Assembly: GCF_020515695.1 (NCBI RefSeq)
Contig: NZ_JAIWJA010000006.1
Coordinates: 1 to 64,000, forward strand
DNA: 64,000 bases
Direction: 5' to 3'
Source: Pseudomonas sp. MWU16-30317
Lineage (GTDB): Bacteria > Pseudomonadota > Gammaproteobacteria > Pseudomonadales > Pseudomonadaceae
Position 1 is the first letter of the stretch. Every line of letters starts with the position of its first letter. A program made the position numbers and the translations under genes. Of this stretch, positions 46,222 to 55,845 are shown piece after piece. The notes below the pieces were generated by a model. The model was given only the letters and a program-made list of their open reading frames with translations, did not search any database and was not told the origin of the DNA.

Positions 46222-47496
46222 ATGCGAAGTGAATCCTACTGGCTCGATACCGCAGCGCCCTTTGTCGGCGCGCAAAGCGCAGCGGTCGAAGGGCAGGTCG
46301 ATGTGGTGATCGTCGGCGGCGGGTTCACCGGCCTCTCGGCGGCGCGCGCCCTGGCCATGAAGGGCGCCAGTGTGGCGGTGCTCGAAGCCGGGCGCGTGAT
46401 CGGCGAGGCGTCGGGGCGCAATGGCGGGCAGTGCAACACCGGCGTCGCGCAGGACTACGCGGCCCTGACCGCCAGCCTGGGCGCGGACCAAGCCCGTGCT
46501 TACTACAAGGCGTACGAAAGCGCAGTGCAAAGCGTCGTCACGGTGGTCGAGCAGGAGCACATTGCCTGCGACCTCAAGCGTAACGGCAAGCTGAAGCTGG
46601 CGGCCAAGGCCATGCATTACGACGGCATGGCGCGCACTTGCGAGCTGATTCGCCGTGAAGTGGATGCCGATGTCGAATTGCTGAGCGCCGAGCAGGCGCG
46701 CGCCGAGGTCGATTCCGCTGAATTTCATGGCGGCCTGTTGCAGCGCAATGGCGTGCAGATGCACGTTGGGCGCTTCGGTGTCGGTCTGGCCGAGGCGGCT
46801 GTACGCCACGGCGCTCAGGTGTACCAGGATGCCGCCGTCACTGGCTGGAAGGCCAACCCGGCGGGCTTCAAGGTCAATACCGCCAGGGGCTCGATCCAGG
46901 CGCGGCAGATTCTGCTTGCCACCGGGGCGTGCCAGCACGGCGGCCCAGGCTGGTATCGCCGGCGCATTGTCCCGGTCGGCAGCTTTGTGGTTGCCACCGA
47001 GGTACTGCCGCAAGCGCTGATCGATCAGTTGTTCGCCCATCAGCGCTCGTACGTCACCAGCCGTTTGATCGGCAATTATTTTCGCATCACCCCCGACAAC
47101 CGCTTGCTGTTCGGCGGCCGGGCGCGGTTCGCCATGTCCAACAGCACCTCCGACGCCAAGAGCGGCAAGGTGCTGCGATCAGCCATGGTGCAGATGTTCC
47201 CGGCACTGGCCAACGTCAAGGTCGACTACTGCTGGGGCGGGCTGGTGGACATGACCTCCGACCGCCTGCCGCGGGCCGGCGAGCATGACGGCGTCTTCTA
47301 CTCCATGGGTTACAGCGGCCACGGGGTACAGATGTCGGTGCACATGGGCCAGGTCATGGCTGATGTTCTGGACGGCAATCCAGCGGCCAATCCCTGGCGC
47401 GAACTCGACTGGCCAGCGGTGCCCGGCCACTTCGGCACACCCTGGTTCCTGCCGCTGGTGGGCGCGTACTACCGCTACCAGGACAGCCGCCACTGA
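46222..47496 (+). CDS. FAD-dependent amine oxidase, PuuB-like
   Basis: 424 residues from ATG 46222 (GAGGGA upstream). The dinucleotide motif VVIVGGGFTGLSAARAL is near residue 28, with ASGRNGGQCNTG typical of the DAO family. The C-terminal GYSGHGVQMS closes the FAD site. Closest well-known relatives are gamma-glutamylputrescine oxidases, which release an aldehyde, ammonia and H2O2. Together with the nearby aldehyde dehydrogenase this indicates amine oxidation. Confidence 0.85.
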   Translation: MRSESYWLDTAAPFVGAQSAAVEGQVDVVIVGGGFTGLSAARALAMKGASVAVLEAGRVIGEASGRNGGQCNTGVAQDYAALTASLGADQARAYYKAYESAVQSVVTVVEQEHIACDLKRNGKLKLAAKAMHYDGMARTCELIRREVDADVELLSAEQARAEVDSAEFHGGLLQRNGVQMHVGRFGVGLAEAAVRHGAQVYQDAAVTGWKANPAGFKVNTARGSIQARQILLATGACQHGGPGWYRRRIVPVGSFVVATEVLPQALIDQLFAHQRSYVTSRLIGNYFRITPDNRLLFGGRARFAMSNSTSDAKSGKVLRSAMVQMFPALANVKVDYCWGGLVDMTSDRLPRAGEHDGVFYSMGYSGHGVQMSVHMGQVMADVLDGNPAANPWRELDWPAVPGHFGTPWFLPLVGAYYRYQDSRH

Positions 47497-47595
47497 TCCC
47501 TGTTTGTTGCTTCACCGTCGTCGTTTGCGTTTCACGGACGCTCCGGTCAACCGAGAGCCACTCGGACAACCCCATTTTCGACAGGTAGAACTGAT

Positions 47596-49233
47596 ATGAC
47601 TGACAACAAAGTCGACTCCCCACTGATCAGCGGCGAACACAGCCTGCGCGTCTTCGAAGGCCTCAATCGCGGCATGTCACGCCGCGATGCGTTGCGCATG
47701 CTGGGTGTCGCAGGCGTCGCGGCAGCGGGCGCCGGCAGCCTGTTCGGCGGCGCGGGCAATGTATTCGCCGACGAGTCGGCCACGCCAGTCAAGGGCAAAC
47801 CCGGTGGGCGTATCCGGGTGGCCGGGATGTCCAGTTCCACTGCCGACACGCTGGACCCGGCCAAGGGCGCGCTGTCGACCGACTACGTGCGCCACTTCAT
47901 GTTCTACAACGGCCTGACGCGGTTCGACAGTCATCTGGTGCCGCAACTGGAACTGGCCGAGCGCATCGACAATACCGACGCCACGGTGTGGATCATTACC
48001 CTGCGCAAGGACGTCACCTTCCATAACGGCAAGGCCCTGAGCGCCGCTGACGTGGTGTTCTCGCTGACCCGCCACAAAGACCCGGCCACCGGCTCCAAGG
48101 TCCTGCCGCTGATGGCGCAGATTACCGACGTCAAGGCCACCGGCCCGCTGGAGGTGCAGATCACCCTGAGCGCACCCAATGCCGAGTTGCCGTCGATCCT
48201 CGCGGTGTCGCACCTGCTGATCGTGCCCGAGGGCACCAGCGATTTCAGCCAGGGCATCGGCACCGGGCCGTTCAAGGTCAAGGAGTTCAAGCCGGGCGTG
48301 CGTTCCATCAGTGTGCGCAACCCCAACTACTGGAAGCCCGGCCTGCCGTATCTGGACGAGATCGAATTCATCGCCATCGCCGATGAGCCGTCGCGGGTCA
48401 ACGCCCTGCTCTCGGGCGACGTGCACATGATCAACGAGGTCAACCCGCGCTCCACCCAGCGCATCGCGGCCAGCGCCAAACACCGCGTGGTCGATGCGCC
48501 ATCGGGCAACTACACCGACCTGATCATTCGCCAGGACCAGATGCCTGGCCAGAACGCCGATTTCACCCAGGCCATGAAGTACCTGCTGGACCGCGAGCAG
48601 GTCAAATCCGCGGTGTTCCGAGGCTACGCGGTGGTCGGCAACGATCACCCGATCGCCCCAGGCTCGCGCTACCACAACGCCGATTTGCCCCAGCGCCCCT
48701 ACGACCCGGACAAAGCCAAATTCCTCCTGAAAAAGGCCGGCATGGAAAGCATCACCATGCCGCTGGTCTGTTCGCCGGCCGCCACGGGCTCGGTCGACAT
48801 CGCCGTGCTGCTCCAGCAGTCGGCCAAGGCGGCGGGCCTGACCCTCAACGTGAATCGCGTGCCGAGCGATGGGTATTGGTCCAACCACTGGATGAAGCAC
48901 CCGCTCAGCTTCGGCAACATCAACCCGCGCCCGAACGCTGATGTGATCTTTTCGCAGTTTTTCCAGTCCTCCGCGCCGTGGAACGAGTCGGGTTGGAAAA
49001 ACGACCAGTTCGACCAGTTGCTGATGCTCGCCCGCGGTGAAACCGACGACGCCAAGCGCACCAGGATGTACGCCGACATGCAGACACTGGTCAGCGACAA
49101 CTGCGGCATCGGCATCCCGGTGTTCATCAGCAACATCGATGGCGTCGACCAGCGCATCAAGGGCTACAGTAGCAATCCGCTGGGCGGCTTCATGGGCTAC
49201 ATGTTCAGCGAGCAGGTGTGGCTGGACGCGTAA
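47596..49233 (+). CDS. ABC transporter substrate-binding protein, family 5, Tat-exported
   Basis: 545 residues. A long n-region precedes MSRRDALRMLGVAG, a twin-arginine motif with Arg29-Arg30, then an Ala/Gly-rich h-region with cleavage around VFADES. The mature part is an SBP_bac_5 domain (peptide/opine/nickel type). The Tat rather than Sec signal is less usual for this family in Pseudomonas and hints at cytoplasmic folding. It feeds the two permeases and double ATPase downstream. Confidence 0.88.
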   Translation: MTDNKVDSPLISGEHSLRVFEGLNRGMSRRDALRMLGVAGVAAAGAGSLFGGAGNVFADESATPVKGKPGGRIRVAGMSSSTADTLDPAKGALSTDYVRHFMFYNGLTRFDSHLVPQLELAERIDNTDATVWIITLRKDVTFHNGKALSAADVVFSLTRHKDPATGSKVLPLMAQITDVKATGPLEVQITLSAPNAELPSILAVSHLLIVPEGTSDFSQGIGTGPFKVKEFKPGVRSISVRNPNYWKPGLPYLDEIEFIAIADEPSRVNALLSGDVHMINEVNPRSTQRIAASAKHRVVDAPSGNYTDLIIRQDQMPGQNADFTQAMKYLLDREQVKSAVFRGYAVVGNDHPIAPGSRYHNADLPQRPYDPDKAKFLLKKAGMESITMPLVCSPAATGSVDIAVLLQQSAKAAGLTLNVNRVPSDGYWSNHWMKHPLSFGNINPRPNADVIFSQFFQSSAPWNESGWKNDQFDQLLMLARGETDDAKRTRMYADMQTLVSDNCGIGIPVFISNIDGVDQRIKGYSSNPLGGFMGYMFSEQVWLDA

Positions 49234-49266
49234 TTGCAGCGGTGAACCGACGCGGAGGGCAAGCTC

Positions 49267-50223
49267 ATGAATAGCAACACGCTGTGGCTGATCGGCAGGC
49301 GCTTCGGCGCCGCAATCGTGACGTTGTTGATCGTGTCGATGGTGGTGTTCGCCATCACTGCGGTATTGCCTGGGGACGCGGCGCAACAGTCCCTGGGGCA
49401 GTTCGCGACACCGGAGCAGGTGGCCGCGCTGCGGCTCAAGCTCGGGTTGGATCAGCCCGGTGTGGTGCGTTACCTGCATTGGCTGATGGGGTTGCTGAGT
49501 GGCGACCTGGGGCTGTCGGTGTCGAGCTCCACGCCCGTCAGTGAACTGATGGCCGGGCGCGTCCCCAATACCCTGATGCTGGCGGCGGTCACCGCGGTGG
49601 TTTCGGTGCCGGTGGCGCTGACCCTGGGCATCGGTTCGGCCATGGGCCGCGGCGGCCGCATCGACAGCTTTTTGAGCTTCGTCACCCTGGCGCTGGTGGC
49701 GGTGCCGGAGTTTCTGGTGGCCACGCTGGCGGTGCTGGTGTTTGCGGTCAACCTCGGCTGGTTGTCGGCGTTGTCCTACGCCAGCGAGATCACCTCGCCG
49801 TGGCAGTTCATGCGCACCTACGCCCTGCCGGTGATGACCCTGTGCTTTGTGATCGTCGCGCAAATGGCGCGCATGACCCGTGCAGCGGTCATCGATCAGC
49901 TGGACAGCCCCTACGTTGAAATGGCCCGCCTCAAGGGCGTCGGCCCCATCCGCATCGTGTTGCGCCATGCCTTGCCCAATGCCATCGGCCCGATTGCCAA
50001 TGCGGTGGCGCTGAGCCTGTCGTACCTGCTGGGCGGGGTGGTGATCGTCGAGACCATTTTCAACTACCCCGGCATCGCCAGCCTGATGGTCGACGCGGTC
50101 ACCAACCGCGACATGGCGCTGGTTCAGGCCTGCACCATGTTGTTCTGCACGGCGTACCTGGGGTTGGTGCTGCTGGCCGACCTGTGCGCGATTCTGTCCA
50201 ACCCGAGGCTGAGAACCCAATGA
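49267..50223 (+). CDS. ABC transporter permease, DppB-like
   Basis: 318 residues with about six TM segments. The EAA-type loop is ARLKGVGPIRIVLRHALPNAIG, the docking site for the ATPase. It follows the binding protein by 33 bp and overlaps the next permease by 4 bp (ATGA). Confidence 0.9.
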   Translation: MNSNTLWLIGRRFGAAIVTLLIVSMVVFAITAVLPGDAAQQSLGQFATPEQVAALRLKLGLDQPGVVRYLHWLMGLLSGDLGLSVSSSTPVSELMAGRVPNTLMLAAVTAVVSVPVALTLGIGSAMGRGGRIDSFLSFVTLALVAVPEFLVATLAVLVFAVNLGWLSALSYASEITSPWQFMRTYALPVMTLCFVIVAQMARMTRAAVIDQLDSPYVEMARLKGVGPIRIVLRHALPNAIGPIANAVALSLSYLLGGVVIVETIFNYPGIASLMVDAVTNRDMALVQACTMLFCTAYLGLVLLADLCAILSNPRLRTQ

Positions 50224-51104
50224 ACGAAGTCATTGTGAAATCGACGTCAGGTGGCCCTGGCACCCCAGACCTGGCCACCGGCAAAGTGGCGCGCAGCCCC
50301 TCGTGGCTGGGGTTGGTCGGTGCGTTGGTGTGCCTGGGCTGGCTGCTGGTGGCGATCTTCGGTCCCTGGCTGGCCCCGCACCCGGTGGGCGAAGTGGTGT
50401 CGGACACCATCTTCGATGTGCTCAGCCGCGCGCATCCCTTCGGCACCGATTACCTGGGGCGCGACATGCTCAGCCGGGTGTTGGTGGGGGCGCGCTTCAC
50501 GGTCGGCCTGGCCTTGATCTCGGCCGTGCTTGCCAGCGGCCTTGGGACTATTTGCGCGTTGCTGTCGGTGGTCGCGCCTAAATGGCTGGACGAAATCATC
50601 AGCCGGTTGATGGACGCCTTTATCTCGATCCCCAGCAAGATGCTGGCGCTGATCATGGTGTCGGCATTCGGCTCTTCGGTGCTGTTGCTGATCTGCACGG
50701 CGGTGTTGAGTTTCTGCCCTGGCGCCTTTCGCATCGCCCGCAGCCTGGCGGTCAATATCGAGGCGCTGGAGTACGTTCAGGTGGCCCGCACCCGTGGCGA
50801 GCGGCGCTTGTACATTGCCTGTGTGGAGATCCTGCCGAACATGCTCAACCCGGTCCTCACCGACCTGGGCCTGCGCTTCGGCTTTATCGTGCTGTTGCTC
50901 AGCGGCATGAGCTTTCTGGGCTTGGGCGTACAACCGCCCGATGCCGATCTAGGCTCGCTGGTGCGCGAAAACATCGGCGGCCTCAATCAGGGCGCGCCGG
51001 CGTTGGTGATCCCGGCACTGGCCATCGGCACCCTGACGATTGGCGTCAACCTGTTCATCGACCGCATCTCGTCGCGCCGCAGCCGCCGTAGTGCAGGACA
51101 CTGA
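50220..51104 (+). CDS. ABC transporter permease, DppC-like
   Basis: 294 residues from ATG 50220. The cytoplasmic N-terminus is followed by about six TM helices, and the HPFGTDYLGRDMLSR segment is characteristic of DppC/OppC proteins. It pairs with the DppB-like permease and ends one base before the ATPase start. Confidence 0.9.
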   Translation: MNEVIVKSTSGGPGTPDLATGKVARSPSWLGLVGALVCLGWLLVAIFGPWLAPHPVGEVVSDTIFDVLSRAHPFGTDYLGRDMLSRVLVGARFTVGLALISAVLASGLGTICALLSVVAPKWLDEIISRLMDAFISIPSKMLALIMVSAFGSSVLLLICTAVLSFCPGAFRIARSLAVNIEALEYVQVARTRGERRLYIACVEILPNMLNPVLTDLGLRFGFIVLLLSGMSFLGLGVQPPDADLGSLVRENIGGLNQGAPALVIPALAIGTLTIGVNLFIDRISSRRSRRSAGH

Positions 51105-51105
51105 C

Positions 51106-52947
51106 ATGACTGAACTGATCCGAGTGCAAGACCTGCGCGTGGTCGCCAGTGGCGAACGCGGCGAGGTCGAGATCGTCAAGGGCGTCAGCTTCGCCCTGGA
51201 GCAGGGCGAGGTGCTGGCGCTGATCGGCGAGTCCGGTTCCGGCAAGACCACCATCGCCCTGGCGCTGCTGGGGTATGCGCGGCGCGGCTGTCGGCTGGCC
51301 GGCGGCGTGGTGCAGGTAGGCGAACACAACATGCTCGGCCTGGGCGAAAGCACCCTGCAGCGTCTGCGCGGCAATCGCGTGTCGTATATCGCGCAAAGCG
51401 CGGCGGCGGCGTTCAATCCGGCCAAGAAGCTCATCGATCAAGTGATCGAGGGCGCGCTGATCCACGGCCTGGGCTCTCGCGACCAGTTGCAGGCCAAAGC
51501 CATCGGCTTGTTCCGCGACCTGGCCCTGCCCAACCCCGAGGGGATCGGCCAGCGCTATCCGCACCAGGTCTCGGGTGGGCAGTTGCAGCGCGTCATGGCG
51601 GCCATGGCGCTGATCAGCGATCCGCTGCTGGTGGTGCTCGACGAGCCCACCACGGCGTTGGACGTGACCACCCAGATTGATGTGCTGCTGGCGTTCAAGC
51701 GCGTGGTGCGCGAGCGTGGCGCCACGGCGGTGTACGTGTCACACGACCTGGCGGTAGTGGCGCAGATGGCCGACCAGATTGTAGTGCTCAACGGTGGCCG
51801 GATTGTCGAGCAGAGCGCCACCGCAACGCTGCTCAAGGCGCCCGCCGAGCCATACACCCGCAGCCTGCTGGCGGCGGCGCGCCCGGATGCGGTGCTGTCG
51901 CCCGGTAGCGAAAGGCCCCAGGACCGGCCGTTGCTGACCATCAAGGGCATGACCGCAGGCTACGGCAAGGCTGACCTGCAAGGCATGCCGATGATCCGCG
52001 TACTCGAAGACATCGACCTGACCATCCACCGTGGCCAGGCTATCGGTGTGATCGGCGAGTCGGGCTCCGGTAAATCGACCTTGGCGCGGGTGGTCGCCGG
52101 TTTGCTCAGCCCGGCCCGCGGCCAGTTGGCGTTTGACGGCGCGCCGCTGTCGGGCACCCTGGCCGGGCGCACTGACGATCAGTTCCGGCGCATCCAGATG
52201 GTGTTCCAGAACGCCGACACTGCGCTCAACCCGATGCACAGCATCAGCACCATTCTGTCGCGGCCATTGAAGATGTATTTCGGCCTCAAGGGTGCGCCGT
52301 TGCGCCAGCGCATCGATGAATTGCTCGACCTGGTGCGCTTGCCGCGGGACATCGCCGAGCGCCGCCCCAACGAGCTGTCCGGCGGTCAGAAGCAGCGCAT
52401 CAATCTGGCCCGGGCGCTGGCGGCCAAGCCGGACCTGATCCTGTGCGACGAGGTCACCTCGGCCCTCGACACCGTGGTCGGTGCCGCGATCCTCGAGCTG
52501 TTGCGCGATCTGCGCCGCGAGCTGGGGGTGTCCTATCTGTTCATCAGTCACGACATCTCTACGGTGCGTGCGCTGTGCGATGACATCGTGGTGATGTACA
52601 GCGGCCACAAGGTCGAACAGGGCCGCCGCGAAGCGTTCAGCCGCCCGCCGTTCCATCCTTACACCGATCTGCTGGTGCATTCGGTGCCCGAGCTGCGCCA
52701 GGGCTGGCTGGAGCACTGCGGTACCCAGTGCGGTCCGTTGCCGAGCATAGGCGCGCCGGCCAACGTGCCCGAGCTGTGCACCTTCCTCAACCGCTGCCCG
52801 CAGCGCATCGACGGCCTGTGCAACAAGACCGCACCCGGCCGCCGGGTGATCGAGGGCGGCAGCGAAATCCTCTGCCACCGCGACAGCGTCGAACTGCAGG
52901 ACACACAAGAACCTTTGAACAGCATGATCGTGGGAGCCTACGCATGA
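51106..52947 (+). CDS. Dipeptide-type ABC ATPase with two fused nucleotide-binding domains
   Basis: 613 residues. NBD1 has Walker A GESGSGKTT and VSGGQLQR; NBD2 has Walker A GESGSGKST, LSGGQKQR and LILCDEVTSALD. The Cys-containing C-terminal tail (CTFLNRCP and similar) is the usual oligopeptide ATPase extension. It replaces the separate DppD and DppF. The next gene overlaps its end by 4 bp, coupling transport to the dehydrogenase complex. Confidence 0.92.
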   Translation: MTELIRVQDLRVVASGERGEVEIVKGVSFALEQGEVLALIGESGSGKTTIALALLGYARRGCRLAGGVVQVGEHNMLGLGESTLQRLRGNRVSYIAQSAAAAFNPAKKLIDQVIEGALIHGLGSRDQLQAKAIGLFRDLALPNPEGIGQRYPHQVSGGQLQRVMAAMALISDPLLVVLDEPTTALDVTTQIDVLLAFKRVVRERGATAVYVSHDLAVVAQMADQIVVLNGGRIVEQSATATLLKAPAEPYTRSLLAAARPDAVLSPGSERPQDRPLLTIKGMTAGYGKADLQGMPMIRVLEDIDLTIHRGQAIGVIGESGSGKSTLARVVAGLLSPARGQLAFDGAPLSGTLAGRTDDQFRRIQMVFQNADTALNPMHSISTILSRPLKMYFGLKGAPLRQRIDELLDLVRLPRDIAERRPNELSGGQKQRINLARALAAKPDLILCDEVTSALDTVVGAAILELLRDLRRELGVSYLFISHDISTVRALCDDIVVMYSGHKVEQGRREAFSRPPFHPYTDLLVHSVPELRQGWLEHCGTQCGPLPSIGAPANVPELCTFLNRCPQRIDGLCNKTAPGRRVIEGGSEILCHRDSVELQDTQEPLNSMIVGAYA

Positions 52948-53252
52948 AAGGGCGATTCGCAAGACTCGGCGAGCGCGACCGCGCCACCGTCAGCCTGCTG
53001 GTCGATGGCATGCCCATCGAGGCGTTGCAGGGCGACACGCTGATGGTCGCACTCCTGACCCAGGGCGTCGCGCTGCGCGAGTCGGAGTTCGATTCCGGGC
53101 GCCGCGCCGGTTTCTGCCTGATGGGCGCCTGCCAGGACTGCTGGGTCTGGACCCGCAGCGGTGAACGCTTGCGTGCCTGCTCCAACGAAGTCCGCGAAGG
53201 GCAAGACATCATCACCACGCAACCGGAGGCGGTATGGCCACTGCACGGGTAG
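52944..53252 (+). CDS. (2Fe-2S)-binding subunit of a flavoprotein dehydrogenase
   Basis: 102 residues of the ferredoxin-like Fer2_4 family. Four cysteines (58, 63, 66 and 79; pattern C-x4-C-x2-C-x12-C) can bind one cluster. Size and neighbours match HcnA/OoxA-type small subunits. It overlaps the ATPase gene by 4 bp and the next gene by 19 bp. It passes electrons from the flavoproteins onward. Confidence 0.88.
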   Translation: MKGRFARLGERDRATVSLLVDGMPIEALQGDTLMVALLTQGVALRESEFDSGRRAGFCLMGACQDCWVWTRSGERLRACSNEVREGQDIITTQPEAVWPLHG

Positions 53253-54610
53253 TCATCGTCGGCGCAGGGCCGGCCGGCACACGCTGCGCCGAAACCCTGC
53301 TGGCGGCCGGTATCACGCCCATCGTGGTGGACGAAAATCGCCGCGATGGCGGGCAGATCTATCGTCGTCAGCCCGAGGGCTTCACCCGCGATTACCAGGC
53401 GTTGTATGGCAGCGAGGCAGCCAAGGCCGAGGCGCTGCATCAGAGTTTCGACCGCCTGCGCGACCGCATCGATTATCGGCCGGACACCCTGGTGTGGAAC
53501 CTCACGCCGGGGCAGTTGCATTGCCAGAGCCAGGGCCGGCATTCGGTCATCGAGTATGACGCGCTGATTTTATGCACCGGCGCGACTGACCGGCTGATGC
53601 CGCTGCCGGGCTGGCAACTGGCGGGCACCTACAGCCTCGGCGGGGCGCAGATCGCGCTCAAGGCGCAGTCGGTGTCCATCGGCCACAACGTGGTGTTCAT
53701 GGGCAGCGGGCCGCTGTTGTATCTGGTCGCCAGCCAGTACCTCAAGGCCGGCGCACAGGTGGCGGCGGTGCTCGATACCTCGCCGCTGAGCAAGCGCATC
53801 AAGGCGTTGCCCAAGCTGCTGGCGCGTCCAACCGTGCTGCTCGAAGGTGCCCGGCTGCTGGCGCGCTTGTACCGGGGCAAGGTGCCGGTGCACTTGGGTG
53901 TGGCGCCGCAACAGGTGCTGGGCGATGCTCGCACCGGGGTCAGCGGCGTGCAATTCAAGACGGCCGACGGCCGCGAGGTGCAGCTGGACTGCGACGCCGT
54001 GGCCCTGGGATATCACTTGCGCCCGGAAACCCAGCTGGCCGATCTGGCGGGCTGCGATCTGCGTTTCGATGACGTGTCGGGGCAGTGGTTGCTGGCGGTC
54101 GATGACGAAGGGCGGACCTCGGTGAGCGGCGTTTATGCGGCCGGCGACGGTGCCAGGATTCGCGGCGCCGATGCCGCCGAACAGGCCGGGCGGCTGGCGG
54201 CGATGGCGCTGCTGCACGATCTGCAGCAGCCGGTGGACGCCACCGCCCGGCAAGCCTGCAGTCAGTCGCTGGCGGTGATGGAGCGCTTCCGAGTGGGGCT
54301 GGCTGAAGCCTTCCCCTGGCCCCAGGCGCAGGCCAAGGCGTTGCCTGATGACGCGATCGTTTGTCGCTGCGAGATGATCACCGCCGGTGAGCTGCGCGGC
54401 GTGGTGCGCGAAAAGGGCGCGTGCGAAGTGAATCGCGCCAAGGCCTTCAGCCGGGTGGGCATGGGCCGTTGCCAAGGCCGTTACTGCGCGCAGGGTGGGG
54501 CGGAAATCATCGCCGCCGAGGCCGGTGTGGCCGTCGAATCGGTCGGCCGCCAGCGTGGCCAGGCACCGGTCAAGCCGCTGTCGATGCGCATCGAAGAGGA
54601 GGTGTCATGA
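53234..54610 (+). CDS. FAD/NAD(P)-binding subunit with BFD-like iron-sulfur domain (HcnB/OoxA-like)
   Basis: 458 residues. The N-terminal pyridine-nucleotide-disulfide oxidoreductase fold has VVIVGAGPAGTRCAE. The C-terminal domain holds a BFD-like cluster site (IVCRCEMIT and GRCQGRYC) with four Cys. This composition is found in HcnB, OoxA and the LhpF/LhpE-type subunits. It overlaps both neighbours (19 bp upstream, 4 bp downstream). Confidence 0.88.
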   Translation: MATARVVIVGAGPAGTRCAETLLAAGITPIVVDENRRDGGQIYRRQPEGFTRDYQALYGSEAAKAEALHQSFDRLRDRIDYRPDTLVWNLTPGQLHCQSQGRHSVIEYDALILCTGATDRLMPLPGWQLAGTYSLGGAQIALKAQSVSIGHNVVFMGSGPLLYLVASQYLKAGAQVAAVLDTSPLSKRIKALPKLLARPTVLLEGARLLARLYRGKVPVHLGVAPQQVLGDARTGVSGVQFKTADGREVQLDCDAVALGYHLRPETQLADLAGCDLRFDDVSGQWLLAVDDEGRTSVSGVYAAGDGARIRGADAAEQAGRLAAMALLHDLQQPVDATARQACSQSLAVMERFRVGLAEAFPWPQAQAKALPDDAIVCRCEMITAGELRGVVREKGACEVNRAKAFSRVGMGRCQGRYCAQGGAEIIAAEAGVAVESVGRQRGQAPVKPLSMRIEEEVS

Positions 54611-55845
54611 GCCCGCAAAAAAGTGATGTGTTGATTGTCGGCGGCGGCTTTATGGGCGCGGCGTCGGCGTTTTTCCTGCGCCAGCGCGGGCGCTCCGTGA
54701 CCCTGCTGGAGCGCGATCAGATCGGCCAATACGCCAGCGGCGTGAACTTCGGCAACGTCAGGCGCCAAGGGCGGCACCTGGGCCAGCTCGACCTTGCCAA
54801 TCGTTCGCTGGCCTTGTGGAAGCGCCTGCCGGAGCTGATCGGTGAAGACCTGGAGTTTCTCCCCAGCGGCCATATGCGGGTGTGTTACGACGAGGCCCAC
54901 ATTGAAGAATTGCATGCCTATGCCGCAGCCCCCGAAGCGCGCGAGCTGGACCTCGAGGTGATTGCCGGCAAGGCCCTGCATGAGCGTTTTCCCTTCCTGG
55001 GGCCAGAGGTCAAAGGCGGCTCTTATGCTCCCCACGATGGCCACGCCAACCCGCGTCTGGCCGCACCAGCCTTTGCCCGCGCCGCCGTCCGTGCCGGTGC
55101 TCGGGTCGAGGAACGTACCGAAGTGGCCGAGGTGCAGAAAGTCGGCGGCCAGTTCCACGTCACCACCACCGATGGGCAGGTGTTCATCGCCGAGCAACTG
55201 TTGATCACCGCCGGTGCCTGGGGCGCAAAGCTATCCCAACAGTTCGATGAGCCGGTACCGCTGGAAACCCACGGGCCGCAGATGGCGGTGACGGAACCGG
55301 TGCCCTATTCATTGCCGACGGTCATCGGCGTGTACACCCGAATCCCCGAAGAAGTGATCTATTTTCGCCAGATCGCCCGCGGCAACATTGTCATCGGTGG
55401 GGGCTATCGCAGCCGCCCCGACATGCTCAATCGGCGCGCCCTGGTCGAGCCGCGCAGCACCATCAATCAGATCGAACAGATGCGCAGGCTGCTGCCCGGG
55501 GCGGTGAACCTCAACATCATTCGGGTCTGGAGTGGTATCGAAAGCTACACGCCGGATTCGTTGCCGGTCATCAGCGCCAGCGGCAAGGTCGACGGCCTGT
55601 TCTATGCGTTTGGCTTCTGCGGCCATGGCTTTCAGCTCGGCCCTGCGGTGGGTGACGTGATGGCCGAGTTGATGAGCACTGGCCAGACCACCACCTCGAT
55701 CGCGCCCTTCGACGTTCGTCGTTTCTCCACGGCCCGTGTGGGAGCGGGCTGCGTGTCCGGCGGCGAAGCCCTCCAGCCCCCCGCACCGCCCATACCTCTG
55801 GCCGGCGACCTGGCCAGCCTGCAACCGAGGAGCACCCTGTCATGA
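54607..55845 (+). CDS. DAO-family FAD oxidoreductase, catalytic subunit (HcnC/OoxB-like)
   Basis: 412 residues from ATG 54607. The Rossmann motif VLIVGGGFMGAASAFFL and the C-terminal GFCGHGFQLGP FAD closure are present. It probably oxidises the C-N bond of an amino or imino acid and hands electrons to the other two subunits. The last 45 residues are Ala/Pro-rich and look like a loose extension. A 4-bp overlap connects it to the deacylase gene. Confidence 0.87.
   Translation: MSPQKSDVLIVGGGFMGAASAFFLRQRGRSVTLLERDQIGQYASGVNFGNVRRQGRHLGQLDLANRSLALWKRLPELIGEDLEFLPSGHMRVCYDEAHIEELHAYAAAPEARELDLEVIAGKALHERFPFLGPEVKGGSYAPHDGHANPRLAAPAFARAAVRAGARVEERTEVAEVQKVGGQFHVTTTDGQVFIAEQLLITAGAWGAKLSQQFDEPVPLETHGPQMAVTEPVPYSLPTVIGVYTRIPEEVIYFRQIARGNIVIGGGYRSRPDMLNRRALVEPRSTINQIEQMRRLLPGAVNLNIIRVWSGIESYTPDSLPVISASGKVDGLFYAFGFCGHGFQLGPAVGDVMAELMSTGQTTTSIAPFDVRRFSTARVGAGCVSGGEALQPPAPPIPLAGDLASLQPRSTLS

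Noticed and set aside
47677..50220. Minus-strand open frame of 847 codons
   Set aside because: It is antisense to the binding protein and first permease, and is low-complexity Gln/His/Arg sequence.
52944..55845. Direct assignment as hydrogen cyanide synthase hcnABC
   Set aside because: Operon context with a solute transporter and a deacylase favours a catabolic dehydrogenase; domain similarity alone cannot decide.
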